Notes under the pieces: generated by a model
Seen by the model: only the letters and a program-made list of their open reading frames with translations
What the model was told of the DNA's origin: nothing
The model's database searches: none
Part shown: positions 38,384 to 49,569 of the stretch, one piece after another
Position numbering within the stretch: position 1 is the stretch's first letter
How the letters are laid out: every line of letters starts with the position of its first letter
Program-made: the position numbers and the translations under genes
Assembly: GCA_016744115.1 (NCBI GenBank)
Contig: JADGEZ010000006.1
Coordinates: forward strand, 1 to 64,000
DNA length: 64,000 nucleotides
Direction: 5' to 3'
Source: Sulfurimonas sp.
GTDB taxonomy: Bacteria; Campylobacterota; Campylobacteria; Campylobacterales; Sulfurimonadaceae

Positions 38384-39376
38384 TTATATCATTATTATTG
38401 CAGCAATGAGTATATTTACTACTGCTATTGGCATCAATACTTTCCAACATAACCACATCAACTGATCTGGTCTTACATCTGGCCATGCGGCTCTTGTCCA
38501 TAAGAAAAAGAAGAAGAAAAATGCAACTTTTCCAAGTAAGGCTAAAGCACCAAGCAAACTTCCATCTCCATATCCACCAAGAAAAAGAAGTGGAATTACA
38601 AAAGAGATAAAGAACATATTCGCATACTCGCCGATAAAGAAAAGACCCCATCTCATACCAGAATACTCCGTACCAAAACCATCAATAATCTCATGATCAT
38701 TTGCGATTAGGTGAAACGGTGTACGCCCAGTTTCAGCAAATGCAGCTATCCAAAATAAAATAAATGCTACAAATCCAACACCATAAAGGTTAAAAACAAT
38801 CCAACCATTTTCGATTTGATAATTGTTAAAATCAATCAAAGACAATGAACCAACCATCATAATCGGAGCAAGAATTGATAAACCAGTTACCACCTCATAC
38901 GAGATAAATACGGCAGCACCGCGAGCCGCTGAGAGTAAAGCGAACTTATTAGCTGACGCCATACCACCCAGAAGCGGACCATAAAGCCCAACTCCCATGA
39001 TACCTAGGATATATAAAATACCTATATTAATATCTGCAACAATAGGATGAACCGTATATCCAAAAATCTCAAATTCAGGTAAAAATGGAATCGCAGCCGC
39101 TGCCATAAACGCAGTTGAAGCTGTAATAACAGGTGCCATCTTAAAGATAGGAGCTACAACATTTGTAGGGATAATATCCTCTTTTGTAAAGAGTTTTATC
39201 CCATCTGCTGCAACTTGTAAAAGCCCAAACGGACCAACATTCATAGGTCCTAAACGACGCTGCATAAATGCAAGGATTTTACGCTCAAAATAAGTCCCTA
39301 TACCTGCTAACGCTGAGAATACAAGTAATATCACAACGACCTTTATAACCGTTTCTATTAAATATGCTACTTCCAT
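38384..39376 (-). CDS. nuoH: NADH-quinone oxidoreductase subunit H
   Basis: RRLGPMNVGPFGLLQVAADGIKLFTKEDIIP. Confidence 0.97.
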   Translation of the reverse strand: MEVAYLIETVIKVVVILLVFSALAGIGTYFERKILAFMQRRLGPMNVGPFGLLQVAADGIKLFTKEDIIPTNVVAPIFKMAPVITASTAFMAAAAIPFLPEFEIFGYTVHPIVADINIGILYILGIMGVGLYGPLLGGMASANKFALLSAARGAAVFISYEVVTGLSILAPIMMVGSLSLIDFNNYQIENGWIVFNLYGVGFVAFILFWIAAFAETGRTPFHLIANDHEIIDGFGTEYSGMRWGLFFIGEYANMFFISFVIPLLFLGGYGDGSLLGALALLGKVAFFFFFFLWTRAAWPDVRPDQLMWLCWKVLMPIAVVNILIAAIIMI

Positions 39377-39379
39377 ATA

Positions 39380-41872
39380 TTACACCTTTTGTATTGAAGC
39401 TCTTGCAAAACGGTAAAAACCGAACAAAGCCTCTGAATTTAATTTAGAATCAAATGAAGGGATAAGAGATATATCGCCTGTTATTTTATTATCACTAATG
39501 ATTGTCGCTGTTACTTCTCCATTTTCACTCTTTACTTTTACACTATCTCCAGCATTAAGCTCTGAATTAGCTAAAAACTCTTCACTCATGTAAATGCCAC
39601 TAAGTTCATCAAGATTTGTAGCTTTATTTGTAAACTCACTAAACTGTCTTACTGGATTTGCAAGATAGATTAAGTTTTCATTCTTCATTGATAAAGCTTC
39701 ATCAATCTTACTCACTTTTTCATCAGCTGAAGCTTTTTTAGCTATATTTTTCAACTCATATCCACGCATCTCTTCCCCTGAGTTGGTATAATAATCAGGT
39801 AAGGAATCAAAACTTTTTTCTAAAAAACCTTTAGAAGTCGGCAACTCAATCGTATAATCTATAGTATTTTCTTGGCTTAAACCAAGAGCATTTGCAATAT
39901 CATTTAAGTTATAGCCTCCATAAGCTATGGCAACATTAGTAGGGTTTACCCTTTTGTTGATAGAAGTAAGCGTTCCTTCTTGTTGATTTATAGCTGGCAT
40001 ATCTAAATCCCCATCTCCTAGGGCTGATAAAGTGAAATCCCCCTGAGTATTGTAAGCGATTGAGTAATCTCCAGCCTTATCGTCTAAGGTATTAATGAGT
40101 GATACACCTAAGGTATTTGTAAGCGTTGGTATCATTACAATTTTAAATGCTGAGTATTTTTCTATTAAGGCTACAAGTCTTGCACAATTTTTAGCATTTG
40201 GATGATTGTATAAATCAGCTCCAAGCACTAAAGAAAAAGTCTCTTTTTTCTTTAAGAATTTTTCTAAGGACTCTGTAAAAGTTTCAGCAGCTCCAAGGAG
40301 TGAAAGAAGTCTGTTATCATCAACTTCAACTTCTTTCCTTACTTTTTTAGGAAGCATTTTAGATTTCTCAACTTCTACTTCTTCCTCTTCGCCTGTTTCT
40401 TCGTTAAGTTTCATCTCTTTAACAATCTCAACTACTTTTTCTTTTATAGTCTCGGTAACTGTTATAGTTTTAGTAGAGTGAAATGAGGCTAAATAATCAA
40501 CTATTTCAGATGGTAGCTTTTCTTTATCTCCAAATAAATCGAGAATCAAATAAAGTGCTATCTCTTCTTGAAGTGGTTTATGCGAAATACTCATAATATT
40601 TTTACTCATAGAATCAACAATAGGATCACTTACTGGGTGAAAATATAAACCTGCACCCTTGTTTACTGTAAGTGAATTATTAAAAGCATACCTTGCATTT
40701 GGATTGTCTGTTTTAAGAGCTGCTCCAATGGAAACAATAAAGTTACTATTTGCCATCTCTTTTAAATCACTGCTATACAAACGAGTACCACTTAAAGTTG
40801 CATAATTTGCTAAAAATGTTTGAAATGATTTTGCTTCATTGTTAATAAGTTTGTATCCAAACTTCTCTTTTAATCTTTGTAAAATCAAGGCTTCTTCATT
40901 TGTGATAGTGGAAGTAAACTTGATTGTATCTGCTTTTTTAAAGGCTTCTATTGCAAGGTTAAATTTAGAGACTTCTTTTGTAACATCTTTATTTTGATAA
41001 TCAAAGCCATATCTACCTGCTCCACAAAGAGAAACATAATTCCATTCGTTCATGACACGGTAGATTTTATCCTCAGGATTTTCAATACTTGTATCTTTAA
41101 TCTCATAAGAGATTTGACAACCAGCGGAACAATGACCACAAGTCGCAGGGATTTGTTTTAACTCCCAAGCATTTGCCTTATACATAAACTCAGTATTTAC
41201 TAAAGCACCAACAGGACAAACAGTTGCACACTCTCCACAAGAGGTACAATCAAGAACATCTGTACCATTTGTAAGCCCAATAACAGACTTATTAAGCTTA
41301 TTCCACATTGCATAAGCATCTTTTGGCATCTCAGCCTTATACTCAGCATTAAGAGCGTCCGCACCACGAGCAATGGTAGTTAAAGAGTTATCCCCTATCA
41401 TATCCTTACAAGCTGTAACACAACGCTCACATACGATACAAAGACCTGGATCATAATGCAAGTGACCCCAATCATGAGAAGGTCTAGCAACATCTTTTAC
41501 AGTATAACTTTGTGAATCAACACCTAGTTCTAGCGTATAGTTTTGAAGTTCACACTCCCCTGATTGATCACAAACACCACATTGAAGAGGATGATTAACA
41601 TCATAAACTTCCATAATAGCACGACGCTCTTTGTCAATATTTTGAGTTGAAGTGGTGATGGACATTCCATCTTTACTTTTTGCATTACAAGCATAGGCTT
41701 GTTTTCCATCCACTTCTACAAGACATATACGACAAGCAAGTGTTGGGCTACACCTTGATAAATAACATATTGCAGGGATATAAATATCATTCGCACGAGC
41801 TGCATTTAAGATAAAAGTACCCTCTTGTGTTTGGATCTCTTTTCCATCAATATTAATTGTAATATTACTCAT
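39380..41872 (-). CDS. nuoG: NADH-quinone oxidoreductase subunit G (paralog 1)
   Basis: N-terminal 2Fe-2S and 4Fe-4S motifs; 830 aa with a charged insertion. Confidence 0.9.
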   Translation of the reverse strand: MSNITINIDGKEIQTQEGTFILNAARANDIYIPAICYLSRCSPTLACRICLVEVDGKQAYACNAKSKDGMSITTSTQNIDKERRAIMEVYDVNHPLQCGVCDQSGECELQNYTLELGVDSQSYTVKDVARPSHDWGHLHYDPGLCIVCERCVTACKDMIGDNSLTTIARGADALNAEYKAEMPKDAYAMWNKLNKSVIGLTNGTDVLDCTSCGECATVCPVGALVNTEFMYKANAWELKQIPATCGHCSAGCQISYEIKDTSIENPEDKIYRVMNEWNYVSLCGAGRYGFDYQNKDVTKEVSKFNLAIEAFKKADTIKFTSTITNEEALILQRLKEKFGYKLINNEAKSFQTFLANYATLSGTRLYSSDLKEMANSNFIVSIGAALKTDNPNARYAFNNSLTVNKGAGLYFHPVSDPIVDSMSKNIMSISHKPLQEEIALYLILDLFGDKEKLPSEIVDYLASFHSTKTITVTETIKEKVVEIVKEMKLNEETGEEEEVEVEKSKMLPKKVRKEVEVDDNRLLSLLGAAETFTESLEKFLKKKETFSLVLGADLYNHPNAKNCARLVALIEKYSAFKIVMIPTLTNTLGVSLINTLDDKAGDYSIAYNTQGDFTLSALGDGDLDMPAINQQEGTLTSINKRVNPTNVAIAYGGYNLNDIANALGLSQENTIDYTIELPTSKGFLEKSFDSLPDYYTNSGEEMRGYELKNIAKKASADEKVSKIDEALSMKNENLIYLANPVRQFSEFTNKATNLDELSGIYMSEEFLANSELNAGDSVKVKSENGEVTATIISDNKITGDISLIPSFDSKLNSEALFGFYRFARASIQKV

Positions 41873-44117
41873 TAGTCACTCTCACTATTTTGGATTTTTC
41901 AAATCTATACTTACTAGAATCTACCGCTATATCAAATGTTGGATTTAAGGCTATTGTTCCTTTTAAATCTTCATCTAATTTAAATGTCCTTTGGATTGTA
42001 GTTGAGCCAAAAGATATTTCTATTGTTTCGCCATCAGAAATTTTTGCAACTTGAGCAAACTGTGCTGAACCTCTTAGAGAGGTGTCACGCTCTAATTGTG
42101 AAGTTTTATTTGTATAAGCATTAAATTGTAATACTGGATTTGAATGATAAATAACCGTACCGTTAAACTCTGCTAAGTCTTCAATGTTTTCTAATTTACC
42201 ATCCATCTTACAATCTACTTCATCAAGAAGATAACCTCTGTTATCATCTCCATGAGCGGATAAAAAGTTTTCTAATTCATCAAAATTTAGTGCTTTAAAA
42301 CCAGATTTTTGGCTTAATAATTTCGTACAGTCAATCGTATTTTTATGTTTGATTGCACATACACTTGCTATATCATTTAATGTATATCCCTCAAAATCTA
42401 AGGCAACATTTGTAGGAAGAACTCTATTGTCAATACTTACAAATGTTCCCTCTTGTTGATTAAGTGAGGGGATAGAAAGATTAGCAAATTCTAAGGATGA
42501 TATAACAAAATTTCCCTTTGCATTATAGCCAACTACATTATCGACCATATCTTCATCAATATCTAAAGAGTTGATTAATGAAACACCTAAAGTGTTTACT
42601 TGTGATGGAACTACTACTACGCTAAAGGCACTATATTTTTCTATCAATGCTACAATTTTTGCAATATTTCTAGCTCGTGGATGTGCCATAATATCAGAAC
42701 CAATAATCAAAACATGATTTTTAGCACGGGAAAAAGATTGTATCATTTGACTAATCTCTTCTTCTCCTATATTACTCTCAGCACCAAGGTAACCTAAATC
42801 AAGGGAATCAAAAAATTCTTTTTCATCCTCATCTAAGTCAGCTTTTTTTACAATACCATTTGCTAAAAGAGCGATAACGCCCTCTTCTGCTCCAGCCTCA
42901 TATTTCATAAGCTGAGAAGCGGTGTTTTTCATTAAAACATCTTCAAGTGGGTGTGCATAAACAATTTTTGCACCATTGTGTTTTGAGGCTGTTGTGAGTG
43001 CGTATCTAAGAGCAGGATTATCAGTTGCAATCCTGCTTCCTATGACAATCGCTGCCTCACAAAGTTTAATAGCGTCAAGAGAACCACTATGATGTTTTTT
43101 ACCACTTATACTACTGTAAGCATCCATAAATGATGCAAAAAGTCGTGCATCTTCATTGAAAAGTTTCATTCCAAATTTTTCTTTAAACTCTTCTAATATA
43201 TACGCTTCTTCATTTGTAATCATAGAAGAAAAACGGATAGCCTTTGCCGATCTGATAGCTTTTATAGCCTTGTTTAAATCAGCTTCATTCTTACTTGCTT
43301 TGTTATCAAAGTCAAAGCCAAAACGACCAGCACCACAAAGGGAAGTGTATTCAAAATTATTTTTTACTCTGTATATAGTTTTATCGCCATAAATTCCAGC
43401 ATCTTTAACTTCATACTCTAAAGAACATCCACCTGAACAATGCACACAAGTAGCAGGAACACGAGAAAGCTCCCAAGCATTTGCCGTGTATTGAAAATCA
43501 GAACTTATCAATGCTCCAACTGGACACACCGCTATACATTCCCCACAGTAAGTACAGTCTAAGGTTTCAGAATTTTTAGGAATGATAGTTGAACTATAAC
43601 CACCAAATTTTATATCAATAGCATCATCACCAATCACCTCATTACAAACATGCACACATTTTTCGCATAAAATACAAAGTGCTGGATCATAATTAATCAT
43701 TCCCCAATTTTCTATCTTACGAGGTATATCTTTTGCTGCGAAACTTTGTTGTCCTACATTAAACTCTAAGGTTTTATTTTGTAAGTCACATTCTCCAGAT
43801 TTATCACAAACACCACACTCAAGAGGATGGTTTACATCATAAAGTTTCATGATATTTGTTCTCTCATGTTCTAAATCATTTGAATTTGTAGTAATCTCTA
43901 TACCCTCAGTTGGAGGAGTGTTACAAGAGAGTACAAAGCCCTCTAAACCTTGAGCTTCAACTACACACATTCTACATGATGCACATGGCGTAGTTTTTGA
44001 GATATAACACATAGTAGGGATATAAATGTCATTTTTGCGAGCAACTTGAAGAATAGTTTCCCCTTTTTGTGCTTCAACAGATACGCCATCAATTGTAAAA
44101 TTAACTATCTTACTCAT
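41865..44117 (-). CDS. nuoG: NADH-quinone oxidoreductase subunit G (paralog 2)
   Basis: Same domain order and cysteine motifs as its neighbour; 750 aa. Confidence 0.88.
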   Translation of the reverse strand: MSKIVNFTIDGVSVEAQKGETILQVARKNDIYIPTMCYISKTTPCASCRMCVVEAQGLEGFVLSCNTPPTEGIEITTNSNDLEHERTNIMKLYDVNHPLECGVCDKSGECDLQNKTLEFNVGQQSFAAKDIPRKIENWGMINYDPALCILCEKCVHVCNEVIGDDAIDIKFGGYSSTIIPKNSETLDCTYCGECIAVCPVGALISSDFQYTANAWELSRVPATCVHCSGGCSLEYEVKDAGIYGDKTIYRVKNNFEYTSLCGAGRFGFDFDNKASKNEADLNKAIKAIRSAKAIRFSSMITNEEAYILEEFKEKFGMKLFNEDARLFASFMDAYSSISGKKHHSGSLDAIKLCEAAIVIGSRIATDNPALRYALTTASKHNGAKIVYAHPLEDVLMKNTASQLMKYEAGAEEGVIALLANGIVKKADLDEDEKEFFDSLDLGYLGAESNIGEEEISQMIQSFSRAKNHVLIIGSDIMAHPRARNIAKIVALIEKYSAFSVVVVPSQVNTLGVSLINSLDIDEDMVDNVVGYNAKGNFVISSLEFANLSIPSLNQQEGTFVSIDNRVLPTNVALDFEGYTLNDIASVCAIKHKNTIDCTKLLSQKSGFKALNFDELENFLSAHGDDNRGYLLDEVDCKMDGKLENIEDLAEFNGTVIYHSNPVLQFNAYTNKTSQLERDTSLRGSAQFAQVAKISDGETIEISFGSTTIQRTFKLDEDLKGTIALNPTFDIAVDSSKYRFEKSKIVRVTNE

Positions 44118-44126
44118 ACCTGCCCC

Positions 44127-46163
44127 CTAAGCCTGAACCATAGCGATGTAGTAACAACGCATACAGCGATCAGCTTCACTCAAAGCTTCATCTTGCGTGA
44201 AACCTAGATTAACCTCTTCATTGTTATGTTTTCTAAAATCTGCATCAATTACAGAAGAATATTCACGAGGAAGTCCAGGTAACCAACCCGTTATTTTTTC
44301 TTTTTTATCATATACTTTAAGCTTGACTAAATGATCTTCCATAACTTCATCATCCGTTAAAGTAATCTCTCCAGTATGGACATATCTACTCATCACCGAA
44401 GCTGCTCGTTTTGCTTGACCAACTGCATTTACAATTGTCATAGGACCGTACTCGCAATCTCCTGAAGCAAAAACTCCCTTACGAGATGTAGTATAATCTT
44501 TTCCATTTGTTTTGATTGTAGCCCATGATGTCATATCAAGATCCCAATCCTCTGGTAAAAAATCTAAATCAGCAGATTGTGATACTGCAGGGATTAAATA
44601 ATCAAACTGTATCGTCTCAGAAGCATCCTCTATTTTCACTAATTGAGCGCGCCCCCCATTTGGATCGGGAACAAGCTCAAATTTATCTATGAGGAGTGAT
44701 TTTAAAACATCATTTTCATCATTCATAGTGTTTACAGCGGAGTAGAACATAAACTCTACACCCTCTTCAACTGATTCATGGTACTCTTCATAAGTAGTGT
44801 TACGAATAATGGTTTTTTCATCACGACGATAAATCATAACAACTCTCTTAGCACCAGCTCTAATAGAACATCTCACAACATCCATAGAGGTAAATCCACC
44901 ACCGACACAAGCAACTGTTTTACCAGTTAAATCAACAAAATCTTTATCAATTGCGTATTCTTTTTTCTCATCTTCTGTGAGTTTAATATCAAATTTTTCA
45001 TATAAGTTCACTTTATCAAGAAAATCAATCGCACCCCAATAACCTTCAATCTCTGGTCTTTCGTTATCACATCTTACTTTTTTAGATATTCTGGTACCTG
45101 AGGCTATCATAATTGCGTCATAATCTTTCTCAAATCTGTTCATATCATCCGCAGACACTCTATGATTTAGGATAAAGTTTACACCCATATCTTTAACGCA
45201 TTCAATATCTTTTAAGTACTTATCCCAAGGCATACGATACTCTGGAACACCTACAGTTACCTCGCCACCAAGAACAGGAAGTTCCTCATAAACATCAACT
45301 TCAATACCATCAGCCGCTAAATAATACGCAGTCGTTAAACCAGCAGGACCAGCTCCAATGACTGCAACTTTTTTGCCATTAGCAGGTTTTTTCTCTAAAG
45401 GATGAAAAAAATCATATCCATGATTAGTTTCCCAATCAGCACCTAATCGTTTAAGTGCCATGATAGAGATAGGATCATCGAGATTTGTACGACGACAAGC
45501 ATCCTCACATGGATGAGGACAAACACGACCACAAACATGAGCGAGTGGCATAGTCTGGCGAGTTGCCACAAGAGAATCATCAAAACGCAAATCTCTTACA
45601 CCCTCAATATAAGCAGGAATATCAACATGAGCAGGACAAGCATCCGTACATGGTGCAGTTATCTTAGCAATATATCCAATAGTTTCATCATAATGCTTTG
45701 ATGCTTTTTGATTGTTAATACAATCCATAAATTCATCTTCAAAATGCTCCATTAAATCAAGTATTGGATTTGGAACTGTTTTTCCAATCTCACACTTTGA
45801 AGTAATTTGCATACTTTTACCAATCTCTTTTAAGTGATCTAAATCAGTTACAGCACCCTCTCCACGAGCAATTTTATCTAGTGTGTCATATAAAATCTGT
45901 CCACCCCATCTCCCAGGTGCACATCTCCCACACGCCTCAGAATAAACCTGATACTGTGCAGCGTACTCCATCGCTAAACGGATAACATCCACATTTTCAT
46001 CAAATAAAGCAACACCGTCCCAACCAATAAAGGCTTTGGAATCTCTATGATCGTCATATTGTGCTGGTAAATTATATGCTGATTCTTCCCATTCTTGTTC
46101 TAATTTACCGACATTGTTTACCAGTTCACCATTCCAAGTAGAAAAATAGACTTTAGCCATCAA
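44127..46163 (-). CDS. GltD-like FAD/NAD(P) oxidoreductase with N-terminal NuoF-like Fe-S domain
   Basis: SEACGRCAPGRWGG and ITSKCEIGKTVPNPILDLMEHFEDEF precede GltD-like VAVIGAGPAGLTTAYYLA; sits in the nuoE/F position. Confidence 0.75.
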   Translation of the reverse strand: MMAKVYFSTWNGELVNNVGKLEQEWEESAYNLPAQYDDHRDSKAFIGWDGVALFDENVDVIRLAMEYAAQYQVYSEACGRCAPGRWGGQILYDTLDKIARGEGAVTDLDHLKEIGKSMQITSKCEIGKTVPNPILDLMEHFEDEFMDCINNQKASKHYDETIGYIAKITAPCTDACPAHVDIPAYIEGVRDLRFDDSLVATRQTMPLAHVCGRVCPHPCEDACRRTNLDDPISIMALKRLGADWETNHGYDFFHPLEKKPANGKKVAVIGAGPAGLTTAYYLAADGIEVDVYEELPVLGGEVTVGVPEYRMPWDKYLKDIECVKDMGVNFILNHRVSADDMNRFEKDYDAIMIASGTRISKKVRCDNERPEIEGYWGAIDFLDKVNLYEKFDIKLTEDEKKEYAIDKDFVDLTGKTVACVGGGFTSMDVVRCSIRAGAKRVVMIYRRDEKTIIRNTTYEEYHESVEEGVEFMFYSAVNTMNDENDVLKSLLIDKFELVPDPNGGRAQLVKIEDASETIQFDYLIPAVSQSADLDFLPEDWDLDMTSWATIKTNGKDYTTSRKGVFASGDCEYGPMTIVNAVGQAKRAASVMSRYVHTGEITLTDDEVMEDHLVKLKVYDKKEKITGWLPGLPREYSSVIDADFRKHNNEEVNLGFTQDEALSEADRCMRCYYIAMVQA

Positions 46164-46169
46164 ATAATC

Positions 46170-46394
46170 CTATTTCTTTACTACGATAGTCCAATCGACT
46201 TCGTTAAATTTTAGTGAATTATAAAGTTCATATTCACACTCTTTTACTAAATCTGCACTACTTTGTATTCCAGAAAAATCGCCAATTTCAAAAATAAAAA
46301 TAAGCGTTTCATTATCTGCGTGAGTTTCTTTAAGAATCTCTTTCATTCTTCCTAAAAAATCTGTTTTTAAATGTCTTAAATCATATCGTTTCAT
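46170..46394 (-). CDS. Small NuoE-like protein of Campylobacterota complex I
   Basis: 74 aa, located between nuoD and the oxidoreductase. Confidence 0.6.
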   Translation of the reverse strand: MKRYDLRHLKTDFLGRMKEILKETHADNETLIFIFEIGDFSGIQSSADLVKECEYELYNSLKFNEVDWTIVVKK

Positions 46395-47632
46395 CTATCC
46401 ACTTCCCCAAAAACTATGTTAGTTGTTCCAATAATAGAAACAACATCTGGAATATAATGACCAGGTATAAGGTCTGTTAGTATCCCTGTATGCCAAAATG
46501 ATGGAGCTCGAAGTTTTAATCTATATGGGTATGGTCCGCCTTGAGAGTTGATGTAAAAACCTAATTCACCTTTTGGTGATTCAGTCGCTACATACACTTC
46601 ACCAACGGGCGGTCTCATCCCTTGTGTTACTAAAACAAAGTGTTGCATTAAAGAATAGTTTTGAGTCATAATATCAAGCTTTGGAGCTGAAATATACTTT
46701 GGAGAGTGAGCCATTAAGTCCGTTTGTCCCTCTTTGACACATCTCTCATACATCTCTATAGTTTGATAAAGAATCTTCGCAGATTCTCTCATCTCTTGCA
46801 TATAGATGCGGTAACGAGCAAAGTTATCTCCCTTATCAGACCAAGGCACATTAAACTCTACTTCATCATATAATTCGTATGGCTCTTCTTTACGAATATC
46901 CCACTTAAATCCAGATGCTCTTAACATTGGACCGCTGCAACCCCATGAAAGTGCCATATCTTTAGAGATAGTTCCAACCTCTTCCATTCTCATAAGCCAA
47001 ATACGGTTGGTATCGAGTAAATCTTCATAATCTTTAATATTTTGAGGTAATTTATTTAAAAATGAACGCAACTGATGGATAAAACCATCTTGAATATCTA
47101 AAGGAACACCACCAATGCGAATAGCTGCATGAGTAAGTCTAGCTCCACAATATCCCTCTATAATATCCATCAAATATTCTCTTTCTCTAAAAGCGAAAAG
47201 AAAAACCGTCATAGCACCAATGTCAAGTGCAGTTGTCGCTAACCAAAAAAGATGAGACATTAAGCGGTTAATCTCTAAAAGCATCATACGGATTACTTTA
47301 GCACGACGAGGAACTTCTAAACCTATAAGTTTCTCAACTGCTAAGGCAAATCCATAATTGTTTGAAGAAGAAGCAATATAGTCCATTCTATCAGTTGTTG
47401 GCATGAATTCATTATAAATCATGTTTTCAGCCATTTTTTCCATACCACGATGTAAATAACCAACATCTGGATGTGCTTTTACAATCTGTTCTTGTTGTAA
47501 GTGAAGCATTAAGCGCAACTGACCGTGAGCAGATGGATGCTGAGGACCGAAGTTTAGTACTAATTCGTTATCTTCTCTATCAAAAGTGATATTTTCAAAG
47601 AAGGGTGTTAATCTATTTTTTATCTGTGCCAT
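46391..47632 (-). CDS. nuoD: NADH-quinone oxidoreductase subunit D
   Basis: [33 protein letters not shown]. Confidence 0.97.
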   Translation of the reverse strand: MAQIKNRLTPFFENITFDREDNELVLNFGPQHPSAHGQLRLMLHLQQEQIVKAHPDVGYLHRGMEKMAENMIYNEFMPTTDRMDYIASSSNNYGFALAVEKLIGLEVPRRAKVIRMMLLEINRLMSHLFWLATTALDIGAMTVFLFAFREREYLMDIIEGYCGARLTHAAIRIGGVPLDIQDGFIHQLRSFLNKLPQNIKDYEDLLDTNRIWLMRMEEVGTISKDMALSWGCSGPMLRASGFKWDIRKEEPYELYDEVEFNVPWSDKGDNFARYRIYMQEMRESAKILYQTIEMYERCVKEGQTDLMAHSPKYISAPKLDIMTQNYSLMQHFVLVTQGMRPPVGEVYVATESPKGELGFYINSQGGPYPYRLKLRAPSFWHTGILTDLIPGHYIPDVVSIIGTTNIVFGEVDR

Positions 47633-47643
47633 ATTTTACCACC

Positions 47644-48450
47644 TTACCTTTGTGGATCATCAACAATAACTGATGTCTTTTTATCAAATTTTGAAACTAG
47701 AAATACTCCACCATCTTCTTGATAGTTTTGTTCATTTTTTGCTTCATTACCTGTAATGTTCGTCCCCTTAGGTACTTCAAAACCTAAACGAGCAAAACGC
47801 TGTGAATCATAACGATCAACTCTCGCAGTATCACGAATTTCAGGGCCTATTGTCTCTCTTGCTTCTTTACCATAAATCTTATCTACCTCATACCAAGAAG
47901 CAAACTCATCACCTTCAAGTGGGTAAGTTTTAAGAAGTGGATGTCCTTGCCAATCATAAGGCATTAGAATTCTTTTCATAAAGGGATGATTATTTGCTTG
48001 TATTCCAAACATATCAAACATCTCTCTCTCACTCCAATCAGCACAGCGGAAAAGTTTTTCTACAGAATCAACCGCTTGTCCATTGTCTATGAAATATTTA
48101 ATGCGAATACGCTTGCGTTTATTCATGCTTAGCATTTGATAAAAAATCTCAAAAGTATTATCTTTAGCTAACCAATCAATCGCTGACATCTCTGAGAGTT
48201 GCGTATATTCTAAGCTATCTCTCATAAGCTCTAAAACACCGTAAATATCTTTAGCATTGATATAAACAACCATTTGCCCAACTTGAATAAAAGACTCTTT
48301 TACTTCAAATTTAGCAGAAATACTGGCTAAATCGGAGCTAAATACAGCGTCGGTATCTACCTCTTGCTTAGGGACTTGAGGAGATACATAAAATCTATCT
48401 GTATAATACGCTTTTGCTTGTACATCATCTTTAGCTTTATAGGCTCTCAT
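47644..48450 (-). CDS. nuoC: NADH-quinone oxidoreductase subunit C
   Basis: WSEREMFDMFGIQANNHPFMKRILMPYDWQGHPLLKTYPL. Confidence 0.95.
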   Translation of the reverse strand: MRAYKAKDDVQAKAYYTDRFYVSPQVPKQEVDTDAVFSSDLASISAKFEVKESFIQVGQMVVYINAKDIYGVLELMRDSLEYTQLSEMSAIDWLAKDNTFEIFYQMLSMNKRKRIRIKYFIDNGQAVDSVEKLFRCADWSEREMFDMFGIQANNHPFMKRILMPYDWQGHPLLKTYPLEGDEFASWYEVDKIYGKEARETIGPEIRDTARVDRYDSQRFARLGFEVPKGTNITGNEAKNEQNYQEDGGVFLVSKFDKKTSVIVDDPQR

Positions 48451-48980
48451 TACATTAACCTTTTTGGTTTTTGTGATTTATTGGCAGAATTTGCACGAAT
48501 TTTTTTCTGTAATAGCATTACACCATATTGGAGTGTTTCAGGACGAGGAGCACAACCAGGGAGGTATAAATCAACAGGGATAACTCTATCTACACCTTGA
48601 ACTGTTGCATAAGTGTTAAACATTCCACCAGTATTTGCACATGAACCCATAGAGATAACCCACTTAGGTTCAGTCATCTGGTCGTAAAGTCTTTTGATAA
48701 ACTCTGAGTGTTTTTTAGTCAGTGTTCCTGCGACTATCATTACATCTGATTGTCTTGGAGAGGCTCTAAATATTGTACCAAAACGGTCAAAATCATATCT
48801 TGAAGCCCCTGCTGCCATCATCTCAATACCACAACATGCAAGACCATAAGTCATAGCCCATAGTGAGTTTGAACGACCCCAATTTACTATCTTATCTATA
48901 CTTGTAAGTGCAACGGGGAGTCCACCATCTTGTGTATAATTTACTTTATGTTGTGCCATTCTAACGCTCCTTTTTTCCAC
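48450..48980 (-). CDS. nuoB: NADH-quinone oxidoreductase subunit B
   Basis: [27 protein letters not shown]-like [12 protein letters not shown]. Confidence 0.97.
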   Translation of the reverse strand: MEKRSVRMAQHKVNYTQDGGLPVALTSIDKIVNWGRSNSLWAMTYGLACCGIEMMAAGASRYDFDRFGTIFRASPRQSDVMIVAGTLTKKHSEFIKRLYDQMTEPKWVISMGSCANTGGMFNTYATVQGVDRVIPVDLYLPGCAPRPETLQYGVMLLQKKIRANSANKSQKPKRLM

Positions 48981-49330
48981 GCATATACAAAACCAATTGT
49001 TAATAGAAGAATAAACATTAACATCTCAGCAAAACCAAACCATCCTAGAAGTTTAAAATCAACAGCCCATGGGAACATGAAAATGATTTCAACATCAAAG
49101 AGTAAAAATAAAAGTGCAAATAGATAAAACTGTGGAGAGATTCTATTTGGCTGTTTTGTTATTTCTGGTCCACATTCGTAAACCGATAATTTAATTTTTT
49201 CGCTATCTTTGCGTGCTAATGCACGAGAAGCTAAACGAGCGATTATTGTTGTCGCTGTAAATGCACCAAATGTAACTACAAATAGTACAAATACGCCAAA
49301 ATACGGATTTGCTGTAGCAATATGCTCCAT
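48941..49330 (-). CDS. nuoA: NADH-quinone oxidoreductase subunit A
   Basis: [21 protein letters not shown]. Confidence 0.96.
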   Translation of the reverse strand: MEHIATANPYFGVFVLFVVTFGAFTATTIIARLASRALARKDSEKIKLSVYECGPEITKQPNRISPQFYLFALLFLLFDVEIIFMFPWAVDFKLLGWFGFAEMLMFILLLTIGFVYAWKKGALEWHNIK

Positions 49331-49569
49331 ATAATCTACCTTTTTTAGAGAAACTAAAGCTCTTGAAGTTTAGTTCTTTTTATATTTGTTTCCTTGATGT
49401 TTTACAAACACTACAATGAGGTAGCCTTTGCCTAAGCGTATGCCAAGGAAAAACAGTTGCTTGAACTATAACTAAAAGAGTATTAAAAATAAGTTAGAGG
49501 AAATAGAAATAGCCTTAATGTGTCACTAATCGCAACACTAATTTTTTTAAGAGAAAATTGATGTGAAAA

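Noticed and set aside
31861-49330. Looked for rearrangement or insertion within the nuo operon
   Set aside because: Gene order from nuoA to nuoN is contiguous and ordinary apart from the NuoE/F replacement and nuoG duplication reported above.
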